A DNA stretch of 64,000 nucleotides, from NCBI RefSeq assembly GCF_029167645.1, contig NZ_CP119147.1, positions 5,970,501 through 6,034,500 of the forward strand, given 5' to 3'. The notes under the pieces were generated by a model. The model saw only the letters and a program-made list of their open reading frames with translations. It ran no database searches and was not told the origin of the DNA. The position numbers and the translations under genes are program-made. Shown here one piece after another: positions 18,525 to 25,099 of this stretch; the first letter of the stretch is position 1; every line of letters starts with the position of its first letter. Source of the DNA: Streptomyces sp. AM 2-1-1. GTDB taxonomy: Bacteria > Actinomycetota > Actinomycetes > Streptomycetales > Streptomycetaceae.

Positions 18525-19463
18525 GTGCGCCGACTTGCCGGCCTTCTCGTCGTCCCCCTCCTGCTGCTCTCCGCGGCGGCCTGCGGCAGCGACGACAAGG
18601 CCTCCGACTCCGCTTCGTCCGAGACCGGCGTGCCCGCGATCACCGCGGGCGCCAAGTTCGGTGAGAAACCCACCCTCGCCAAGGGCGCGGGCGACCCGCC
18701 CAAGGAGCTGAAGACCACGGTCATCAGCGAGGGCGACGGCGCCGAGCTGAAGAACGGTGACGCGATCCAGGTCAACTACCTCGGTCAGGCGTGGGACTCC
18801 ACGAAGCCCTTCGACAACAGCTTCGACCGCAAGGCCCCGTTCGACCTGACCCTGGGCGCCGGCATGGTCATCCAGGGCTGGGACAAGGGCCTCCTCGGCC
18901 AGAAGGTCGGCAGCCGTGTCCAGCTCGTCATCCCGCCGGACCTCGGCTACGGCGAGCAGGGCCAGGGCGACATCAAGCCCAACGCGACGCTGGTCTTCGT
19001 GATCGACGTCGTCAAGGCCGTCCAGATCCCTGCCTCCGCCAAGGGCACCGAGGTCCCCCAGAAGGACGCCGCCCTGCCCAAGGTCGGCACCGGCACGGAC
19101 GGCAAGGCGCCCAGCGTCACCGTCCCGAAGAGCGACCCGCCCGCCAAGCTCTCCTCCACCTACGTCCTGGAGTCCGACGGCGAGGTCGTCAAGGACACCG
19201 ACAGCGTCGTGGTGAACTACGTCGGGCTGCTGTGGAAGGACGGAAAGACGTTCGACAGCACCTACGAACAGGGCAAGACGCAGACCTTCCCGCTGGAGCA
19301 GGTCACGCTCAAGGGCCTCAAGAGCGGGCTGGTGGGCAAGAAGGTCGGCAGCCGCGTCCTGCTGGTCATCCCGCCGGACCAGGGCTTCGGCGACGAGGCG
19401 CAGCAGTCGATTCCCGCCAAGTCGACGCTGGTCTTCGCGGTGGACCTGCTGACGAAGATGTAA
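18525..19463 (+). CDS. Secreted tandem FKBP-type peptidyl-prolyl isomerase
   Basis: This 312-residue protein probably helps to fold proteins outside the membrane. The N terminus is a signal peptide (LAGLLVVPLLLLSAAACGSD) whose SAAAC could be a lipobox, although the residue at -3 is Ala. Two FKBP domains follow: about 50-165 with VNYLGQAW, FDNSFDRK and VIQGWDKGLLGQKVGSR, and about 195-312 with VNYVGLLW and FDSTYEQ. The first keeps the VIQGW core; the second has VTLKGLKS instead and may be less active. The GTG at 18525 follows TGAGGAACC. The cytosolic FKBP gene lies 45 bases downstream. Confidence 0.92.
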   Translation: MRRLAGLLVVPLLLLSAAACGSDDKASDSASSETGVPAITAGAKFGEKPTLAKGAGDPPKELKTTVISEGDGAELKNGDAIQVNYLGQAWDSTKPFDNSFDRKAPFDLTLGAGMVIQGWDKGLLGQKVGSRVQLVIPPDLGYGEQGQGDIKPNATLVFVIDVVKAVQIPASAKGTEVPQKDAALPKVGTGTDGKAPSVTVPKSDPPAKLSSTYVLESDGEVVKDTDSVVVNYVGLLWKDGKTFDSTYEQGKTQTFPLEQVTLKGLKSGLVGKKVGSRVLLVIPPDQGFGDEAQQSIPAKSTLVFAVDLLTKM

Positions 19464-19508
19464 GACTGACCCGGTTGTGCAGTTCATCTTTTCCGAGGAG
19501 CAGTTTCA

Positions 19509-19880
19509 GTGAGCATCGAGAAGCCCGAGGTCGACTTCCCGGGTGGCGAGCCGCCGGCCGATCTTGAGATCAAGGAGATCTGGGAGGGTGACGGCGCCGT
19601 CGCCCAGGACGGTGACACCGTCTCCGTCCACTACGTGGGTGTGGCCTTCTCCACCGGCGAGGAGTTCGACTCCTCGTGGAGCCGCGGTGTGCCGCTCAAG
19701 TTCCCGCTCGGCGCCGGCCGGGTCATCAAGGGCTGGGACCAGGGCGTCAAGGGCATGAAGGTCGGCGGCCGTCGCCAGCTGATCATCCCCGCCCACCTCG
19801 CCTACGGCGAGAACGGTGCCGGCAGCGCCATCGGCCCCGGCGAGACGCTGATCTTCGTCTGCGACCTCGTCGCCGTCTGA
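19509..19880 (+). CDS. Cytosolic FKBP-type peptidyl-prolyl cis-trans isomerase
   Basis: This single-domain 123-residue FKBP catalyses proline isomerisation in the cytosol. The active-site signature is intact: VHYVGVAFSTGEEFDSSW, then VIKGWDQGVKGMKVGGRRQLIIPAHLAYGE and the closing strand LIFVCDLVAV. There is no signal peptide. The GTG at 19509 has a GAGGAG ribosome site. It follows the secreted tandem FKBP gene closely, so the two are probably co-transcribed. Three hairpins in a row, including a 36-base perfect palindrome, lie downstream. Confidence 0.95.
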   Translation: MSIEKPEVDFPGGEPPADLEIKEIWEGDGAVAQDGDTVSVHYVGVAFSTGEEFDSSWSRGVPLKFPLGAGRVIKGWDQGVKGMKVGGRRQLIIPAHLAYGENGAGSAIGPGETLIFVCDLVAV

Positions 19881-19930
19881 CCCGGTCGCGACCTCGTCGC
19901 GGACCGGCCCCGTCGCCGGCCGTACCGGTC

Positions 19931-20010
19931 ACGCCCCCTCACGGGGGCGGGTGACGCGCCTCCTCGCGGAGGCACAGGAGGGCCCGTGCCGTACGGCACG
20001 GGCCCTCCTG
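19931..20010. terminator. Triple hairpin with a 36-base perfect palindrome
   Basis: CGCCCC/GGGGCG and GCCTCC/GGAGGC hairpins (within 19931-19973) are followed by a palindrome at 19975-20010 with 18-base arms and no loop. It separates the FKBP genes from pafB. Confidence 0.7.
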
Positions 20011-20097
20011 CCATCCGTACGGGGCACGCGTGTTTTTGCCGGGACCCCCGGGAGCGGTACGGTCGAGCGTCGTAGCGCATGGAGAGAAAGGGCGTCG

Positions 20098-21051
20098 ATG
20101 GCGATTGCCAAGGCCGAGCGGCTGATGAACCTCGCGCTGTGCCTGCTGGGCACCCGGCGCCCGCTCAGCAAGCGGGAGCTCCGCGGCTCCATCGAGGCCT
20201 ATCTCGAAGCCGGGTCCGACGAGTCCTTCAACCGCATGTTCGAGCGCGACAAGGACGACCTGCGCGAACTCGGTCTCGTCATCGAGACGGTGGAGGGGCT
20301 GGACGGCGACATCGGCTACCTCGCCCGCCGGGACAGCAACCGGCTCCCTCCCATCACGCTCGACGCGGAGGAGGCGGCGGCCCTGGAGATCGCCGCCAAG
20401 GTGTGGCAGCAGGCGCGCCTCGCCGGAGCGGCCAGCGGCGCGCTGCAGAAGCTGCGCGCCGCCGGAATGCCCGAGGCCGAGGACACCTACGAGGTACCGA
20501 GCGCCCTCGAACCGCGCATCCCCGTCCACGAGGCCGCGTTCGAACCGCTGATGCTCGCCTGCCGCGACCGACGCCCGGTCACCTTCGACTACCGCAAGGG
20601 CAATTCCGCCCACGCCGAGCAGCGCCAGGTCGAGCCCTGGGGGCTGGAGTGCTGGCGCGGCCACTGGTACCTGGCCGGCTGGGACCGCGAGCGCGGTGCC
20701 GAGCGCGTCTTCCGCCTCTCGCGCATCACCGGCAGGGTCCGCTCCCGGGCCGGTGTCTTCACCGCCGGCATCCCCGACGTCGTCACCGTCCGGGAGACCG
20801 TGGAGAGCTGGGCCGGCGAGACCGCCACCCGTACCGCCCGGATCAGGCTGCGGGCCGGCGCGGGCTTCCCGCTGCGGTCCCGCGCGGTCGTGACGCGGGA
20901 GCTCGGCGACGGCTGGGACGAGCTGGAGATCCCCTACGGACACGGGCTGGACGCCTGGCTCGTCGAGTTCGGACCCGACGTCGTGGTGCTCGAACCCGCC
21001 GATCTGCGGGCCGATGTGGTCGACCGGCTGCGCGCCGTGGCCAAGGACTGA
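20098..21051 (+). CDS. pafB: WYL-domain transcriptional regulator PafB
   Basis: PafB and PafC together form a DNA-damage-responsive activator in mycobacteria, which are the best-studied case. This 317-residue protein has an N-terminal winged helix (about 1-65: KAERLMNLALCLLGTRRPLSKRELR) and a central WYL domain (about 140-220) with PWGLECWRGHWYLAGWD, then a C-terminal WCX domain. The ATG at 20098 follows GAGAAAGG. pafC starts 17 bases after its stop, so the pair forms an operon with the small genes downstream. The activating ligand, probably single-stranded DNA, is known only from the family. Confidence 0.93.
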   Translation: MAIAKAERLMNLALCLLGTRRPLSKRELRGSIEAYLEAGSDESFNRMFERDKDDLRELGLVIETVEGLDGDIGYLARRDSNRLPPITLDAEEAAALEIAAKVWQQARLAGAASGALQKLRAAGMPEAEDTYEVPSALEPRIPVHEAAFEPLMLACRDRRPVTFDYRKGNSAHAEQRQVEPWGLECWRGHWYLAGWDRERGAERVFRLSRITGRVRSRAGVFTAGIPDVVTVRETVESWAGETATRTARIRLRAGAGFPLRSRAVVTRELGDGWDELEIPYGHGLDAWLVEFGPDVVVLEPADLRADVVDRLRAVAKD

Positions 21052-21068
21052 AGGACGGGGACGGAACC

Positions 21069-22025
21069 ATGGCCACGAACGCGATCGACCAGACCCGCCG
21101 CATGCTCTCCCTGGTGACCTATCTGCGCGAACGCCCCGGCGCCCACGTGCAGGACGTCGCCCGGGCCTTCGGCATCACCGAGGACGAGCTCATCTCCGAC
21201 CTCGACGTCCTGCCCATGTGCGGCACCAGCTTCCGCGGCGGGGACCTGCTCGACATCGACACCGACGGCGACCGGATCTGGTGGCACAACCCGGACGACG
21301 TCGCCGAACCGCTGCGGCTCGCCGCCGACGAGGCGACCGCCCTGCTCGTCGCGGCGCGCGCCGTCGCCACCCTGCCCGGGCTGCGCGAGAGCGACCGGCT
21401 CGCGCTCGTACGGGCCACCGCGAAGCTGGAGACCGCGGCCGGGGAGAGCGGCGCGGCCAGCTCGCGGCTCTCGGTGACCTTCGAGTCCGAGGGCGGCGTC
21501 TTCGCCGACGTCGACCGGGCGATCTCCGAGCGCAGGCGGCTCTGGCTGCGTTACTACTCGCCCGCCCGGGACGAACTCACCGAGCGCGAGGTGGACCCGA
21601 TCCGGCTCTTCGCCGTGGGCCACACCTACCTGGAGGGCTGGTGCCGGCTCTCCGAGGCCCGGCGCATCTTCCGCCTCGACCGGGTGGCGGAGATCCGGCT
21701 GCTCGACGCCCCGGCGGCGCCCCCGGAGCTGGAGCTGCGGGACCTGTCGGAAGGGCTCGTACAGCCGGCCGCCGAGGACCCGGAAGTGGTGATCGAGGTC
21801 GGCTCCGGTGGCCGGTGGGTCGCCGAGTACTACCCGCACGACAGTGCCGAGGAGCTCCCCGACGGCGGTCTGCGGATCACCCTGCGCACCCCGGACCCGG
21901 TCTCGCTGCGCCGGCTGGCGCTCCGGCTCGGGGGCGAGGGCCGCATCGTGTCGCCCCCGGAGCTCGCCGACAGCGCCCGGCGGGCCGCGGCCGACGCGCT
22001 GGCCGCCTACGACGGCGAGGTCTGA
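21069..22025 (+). CDS. pafC: WYL-domain transcriptional regulator PafC
   Basis: This 318-residue partner of PafB has an N-terminal helix-turn-helix (about 5-60: [20 protein letters not shown], then [17 protein letters not shown]), a WYL domain (about 140-215) with [23 protein letters not shown], and a C-terminal WCX domain. In mycobacteria the two are separate proteins, as here, whereas some actinobacteria fuse them. The ATG at 21069 has GGACGGGGACGG just upstream. It sits two bases before the small zinc-ribbon gene. The family role is activation of LexA-independent repair genes, so DNA damage control is inferred here. Confidence 0.92.
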   Translation: MATNAIDQTRRMLSLVTYLRERPGAHVQDVARAFGITEDELISDLDVLPMCGTSFRGGDLLDIDTDGDRIWWHNPDDVAEPLRLAADEATALLVAARAVATLPGLRESDRLALVRATAKLETAAGESGAASSRLSVTFESEGGVFADVDRAISERRRLWLRYYSPARDELTEREVDPIRLFAVGHTYLEGWCRLSEARRIFRLDRVAEIRLLDAPAAPPELELRDLSEGLVQPAAEDPEVVIEVGSGGRWVAEYYPHDSAEELPDGGLRITLRTPDPVSLRRLALRLGGEGRIVSPPELADSARRAAADALAAYDGEV

Positions 22026-22027
22026 CG

Positions 22028-22333
22028 ATGACCGGAACGCAGGACGGCACCATGTCCCGGAGGCCGCGCACGGCGGGAGTCGTAGAAGCGGCCCGGCTCA
22101 CCGCGGCGGTCCGCGCCGTACGCTTCAGGGCGGGCTGCCCCGACTGCCGTACGCGGTTCGAGCTCGGCGCCGAGGCACTGCGGCTCGCCATCGGGGCGGG
22201 CCCGAGCACCACGTTCTACTCCTTCACCTGTCCCGAGTGCGGTTCGGCCGTGCGCAAGCCCGCCGGGGAGCGCATCGTCGAGCTCCTCACCGGCGGCGGC
22301 GTCCGGACCCTGCGTCTGCACACCGCTCCGTAA
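22028..22333 (+). CDS. Small zinc-ribbon-like protein, function unknown
   Basis: The 101-residue product has two CxxC pairs (CPDC and CPEC) placed as in a zinc ribbon, about 38 residues apart, between short hydrophobic strands. Nothing else is recognisable. The ATG at 22028 lies two bases after the pafC stop, which points to translational coupling. It lies in the run pafB-pafC-this gene-small membrane protein-tatA. A role in DNA or RNA binding, or as an accessory to PafBC, is speculation. Codon bias is strong, so it is a real gene. Confidence 0.72.
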   Translation: MTGTQDGTMSRRPRTAGVVEAARLTAAVRAVRFRAGCPDCRTRFELGAEALRLAIGAGPSTTFYSFTCPECGSAVRKPAGERIVELLTGGGVRTLRLHTAP

Positions 22334-22354
22334 CGAGAGAGAGGCTCCGCCCGC

Positions 22355-22552
22355 ATGCTCTGGCCCATGCTCGCCATCGCGCTGGGATTCCTCGGGACCG
22401 CCGTGCTCGGCGTCCTCGCCGTCCGGGTCTTCCTGGAGGTCCGGCGGCTGGGCCGCCAGGTGGCGACCACCTCGGAGCGGATCAACCAGGCGGCCCAGGA
22501 CCTGGAACGGGCCGCGACGCGCCTCGCCGGCACGGCCGACGTCCTGCGATAG
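22355..22552 (+). CDS. Small single-pass membrane protein, function unknown
   Basis: This 65-residue protein has one hydrophobic segment ([21 protein letters not shown], about 5-25) followed by an amphipathic charged helix (about 28-62) of the kind that forms a coiled coil. It is shaped rather like a TatA protein but lacks the FG-KKLP hinge. The ATG at 22355 follows GAGAGAGG. It is probably co-transcribed with pafBC. I do not recognise a family. Confidence 0.65.
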   Translation: MLWPMLAIALGFLGTAVLGVLAVRVFLEVRRLGRQVATTSERINQAAQDLERAATRLAGTADVLR

Positions 22553-22697
22553 GTGGGGCAGCGCCCTCCGGATCGCCCGCCCGGAGGGGTACCCTGCTGA
22601 GGTCGGCCCAGGCGGGAGGCGTGGGCCGCAACCGCGTGTGTACGCAGGCATTGCCTCGCGTTTACCCCTGCGGGTTACGATCGCTGCCAGCTGACGG

Positions 22698-22715
22698 GTC
22701 GGACACGTGTCCGAC
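22698..22715. promoter_or_regulatory. 18-bp perfect palindrome in the tatA promoter region
   Basis: GTCGGACAC/GTGTCCGAC lies about 55 bases before the tatA ATG and 22 bases after a TACGAT -10-like word (22676-22681) that has TTGCCT 19 bases further up. It is a candidate operator or a stable RNA hairpin. Confidence 0.45.
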
Positions 22716-22770
22716 TGATCGGGTAGTGAGCCCGTTTCTCAGTCGCCCCAGTGAGAAGGAAGTCGCACAC

Positions 22771-23061
22771 ATGATCGGCAATCTGAAGCCCCTAGAGATC
22801 GTTCTGATCATCGCTGTCATCCTGCTGCTCTTCGGTGCCAAGAAGCTCCCTGACATGGCGCGTTCGCTCGGCAAGTCCGCCCGCATCCTCAAGAGCGAGG
22901 CCAAGGCGATGAAGCGCGACGACGCCGAGCCCGCCGCCCCGACGACGGAGACGGTCGCCGACCCCGCTCCGCCGGCTCCGGCCCGTACCATCCAGGCCGC
23001 GCCGGGCGACGTCACCAGCTCCCGTCCCGTCGGCGAGCCCAAGCCCACCACCCAGAGCTGA
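22771..23061 (+). CDS. tatA: Twin-arginine translocase subunit TatA
   Basis: TatA forms the pore of the Tat system, which exports folded proteins. The 96-residue protein has one N-terminal transmembrane helix ([14 protein letters not shown], about 8-21), the hinge [16 protein letters not shown], an amphipathic helix to about residue 48, and a disordered Ala/Pro/Thr-rich tail. The ATG at 22771 has a GAAGGAAG site upstream. tatC is next, 49 bases on; no tatB is in the window. The molybdenum-cofactor oxidoreductase at 33-35 kb carries a twin-arginine motif and could be a Tat client. Confidence 0.95.
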   Translation: MIGNLKPLEIVLIIAVILLLFGAKKLPDMARSLGKSARILKSEAKAMKRDDAEPAAPTTETVADPAPPAPARTIQAAPGDVTSSRPVGEPKPTTQS

Positions 23062-23110
23062 CGGCTGATCCGCTCCACCGACAGCCGACGCACGAGACGA
23101 GGGAAGTGGG

Positions 23111-24076
23111 TTGCTCAAGTCTGCCCGCAAGCAGGAGAAGAACGACGAGGGGCGGATGCCCCTCCTCGATCACCTGCGTGAGCTGCGTAACCGGCTTCTG
23201 AAGGCCGTTCTGGCCATTGTCGTGGTGACGATCGTCGCCGCCTTCTTCCAGAAGGACATCTACGACTTCCTTCTGCGACCGATCCTCTCGTCGGTCGGGT
23301 GCAAGGACGGCGTCGTCACCGCGGTCAACGGCAGGCCGTGCGCGCTGCTGAAGACCGACACCCTGATGGCGCCCTTCACCAACGCCCTGAAGGTCGCCCT
23401 CATGTCCGGCGTGCTCCTCGCCACGCCGGTCTGGCTCTACCAGCTCTGGGCCTTCGTGGCCCCGGGTCTGCACAAGGCCGAGAAGCGGTACGCCTACGGC
23501 TTCGCCGTCCTCGGCGCCCCGCTCTTCCTCGCCGGCGGCTACCTCGCCTACCTGATCCTGCCGCAGACCGCACAGATCATGCTCGGCTTCAGCCCGGACA
23601 ACGTGCAGAACCAGATCGGGCTCGACAGCTACCTCGACCTGCTGACCCGCATGATCGTGGTCTTCGGCCTGGCCTTCGAGCTGCCCCTGCTCCTCGTCGC
23701 GCTGAACCTGACCGGAGTGGTCACCGGGAAGCGGATGCTCGGCTGGTGGCGCGGGATGATCGTCGGCCTCACCGCCTTCGCCGCCATCGCCACCCCCGGC
23801 GGCGAGCCGCTGTCGATGCTGCTCCTGGCCGGCCCGCTGGCCGTCCTGTACTTCATCGCGACGGGCTTCTCCCTCCTGAACGACAAGCGCCGCAACCGCG
23901 GCAACCCCGATGCCGGCCTCGACGACGACGAGGCCTCCGACCTCGACCTCACCCCCGAACGCATCGACGGGGTGGAGAGCGTCTCCGCGAGCCGGGCCAC
24001 CCTTCCCGGACAGGCGTCCGGCGAGCAGGACGGCGCCGGAGCGCAGCGTCCGGGCGGTTACGACGACATCACCTGA
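23111..24076 (+). CDS. tatC: Twin-arginine translocase subunit TatC
   Basis: TatC recognises twin-arginine signal peptides and organises the translocon. The 321-residue protein has the conserved N-terminal segment LLDHLRELRNRLLKA, six hydrophobic helices (about 28-250), the first periplasmic loop and the conserved P-F region near FTNALKVAL. The C-terminal 60 residues are charged and disordered. The start is TTG at 23111 after GAGGGAAG; there is no ATG or GTG in frame before the conserved region. dagK starts 18 bases after the stop and has its own -10 element. Confidence 0.95.
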   Translation: MLKSARKQEKNDEGRMPLLDHLRELRNRLLKAVLAIVVVTIVAAFFQKDIYDFLLRPILSSVGCKDGVVTAVNGRPCALLKTDTLMAPFTNALKVALMSGVLLATPVWLYQLWAFVAPGLHKAEKRYAYGFAVLGAPLFLAGGYLAYLILPQTAQIMLGFSPDNVQNQIGLDSYLDLLTRMIVVFGLAFELPLLLVALNLTGVVTGKRMLGWWRGMIVGLTAFAAIATPGGEPLSMLLLAGPLAVLYFIATGFSLLNDKRRNRGNPDAGLDDDEASDLDLTPERIDGVESVSASRATLPGQASGEQDGAGAQRPGGYDDIT

Positions 24077-24081
24077 CCTTG

Positions 24082-24094
24082 TAGGGTCCGGCGG
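24082..24094 (+). promoter_or_regulatory. Candidate leaderless promoter of the diacylglycerol kinase gene
   Basis: TAGGGT (24082-24087) is seven bases before the GTG start, and TTACGA lies 18 bases upstream of it as a weak -35. No ribosome site is present. Confidence 0.5.
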
Positions 24095-24985
24095 GTGACC
24101 AGTGAGATCACCCTCTTCGTCAATCCCACCGCGGGAAGCGGCCGGGGCGCGCGTGCCGCGCAGCCGGCCGCTTCCGCGTTGCGGGACGCCGGATTCTCCG
24201 TACGGACCGTGCTCGGCGAGAACGCCGACGACGCCCTGCGCCGGGCGCGCGAGGCGGTGGCCGGGGGGACCGGTGCGCTGGTCGCGGTGGGCGGGGACGG
24301 CCTGGTCGCCCTCGCGCTCCAGGCACTGGCCGGAACCCGGACTCCGCTGGGGGTGGTCGCGGTGGGCACCGGCAACGACTTCGCCCGGACCCTCGGGCTG
24401 CCGGTGGGCGACCCGGCGGTGGCGGGGCGGCTGGCCGCCGACGCACTGAAGCGGGAGCGGATACGCACCCTCGACCTCGGCCGGGCCGGCGACCGGTGGT
24501 TCGGCACCGTGCTGGCGTCCGGCTTCGACTCCCGGGTCAACGACCGCGGCAACCGGATGCGCTGGGCCCCCGGCCGCTTCAGGTACGACCTGGCCATCCT
24601 CGCCGAGCTGGCCACCTTCCGGCCGGTGCCGTACCGGATCCGGCTGGACGGCGGTGAGGAGCGCGAGATCGAGGCGACCCTGGTCGCCGTCGGCAACGGC
24701 ACCTCGTACGGCGGCGGGATGCGGATCTGCGCGGACGCCGCGATGGACGACGGGCTCCTCGACGTGACCGTCGTCGGCGCCTGCAGCCGGACCACGCTGC
24801 TGAAGGTCTTCCCCCGCGTCTACCGGGGTACCCACCTCTCCCATCCCGCGGTCACCGTCCACCGCGCCGCCTCCGTCGAACTGGCCGCTCCCGGGACCAC
24901 CGCCTACGCCGACGGCGAACCTCTGGGAGCGCTCCCGGTGAGGGCGGTGTGCGTACCGGGCGCCGTCCGCGTCCTCACGGACTGA
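24095..24985 (+). CDS. Diacylglycerol kinase family lipid kinase
   Basis: This 296-residue enzyme belongs to the DAGK/YegS family, which phosphorylates lipids with ATP. The N-terminal motif is FVNPTAGSGRGA, the nucleotide loop is VAVGGDGLVALALQALAG (here GGDGL instead of the usual GGDGT) and GVVAVGTGNDFARTLGL follows. The C-terminal beta domain holds the conserved acidic residues near DAAMDDGLLDVTVV. The GTG at 24095 lies 18 bases after tatC and is probably leaderless. The true lipid substrate is not known; recycling of diacylglycerol for phospholipids is the default family role. Confidence 0.9.
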   Translation: MTSEITLFVNPTAGSGRGARAAQPAASALRDAGFSVRTVLGENADDALRRAREAVAGGTGALVAVGGDGLVALALQALAGTRTPLGVVAVGTGNDFARTLGLPVGDPAVAGRLAADALKRERIRTLDLGRAGDRWFGTVLASGFDSRVNDRGNRMRWAPGRFRYDLAILAELATFRPVPYRIRLDGGEEREIEATLVAVGNGTSYGGGMRICADAAMDDGLLDVTVVGACSRTTLLKVFPRVYRGTHLSHPAVTVHRAASVELAAPGTTAYADGEPLGALPVRAVCVPGAVRVLTD

Positions 24986-25099
24986 GCCCCCGGGCCGGAC
25001 CCGGGAGCACCTGCGGAAAAGGCGCCGGGAGAGCCGTGGATCCGGCCGGGAAAAAGGTCGCATGGAGTGTCGGAGGTGGCGGGTAGGCTCGTAGCCAAG

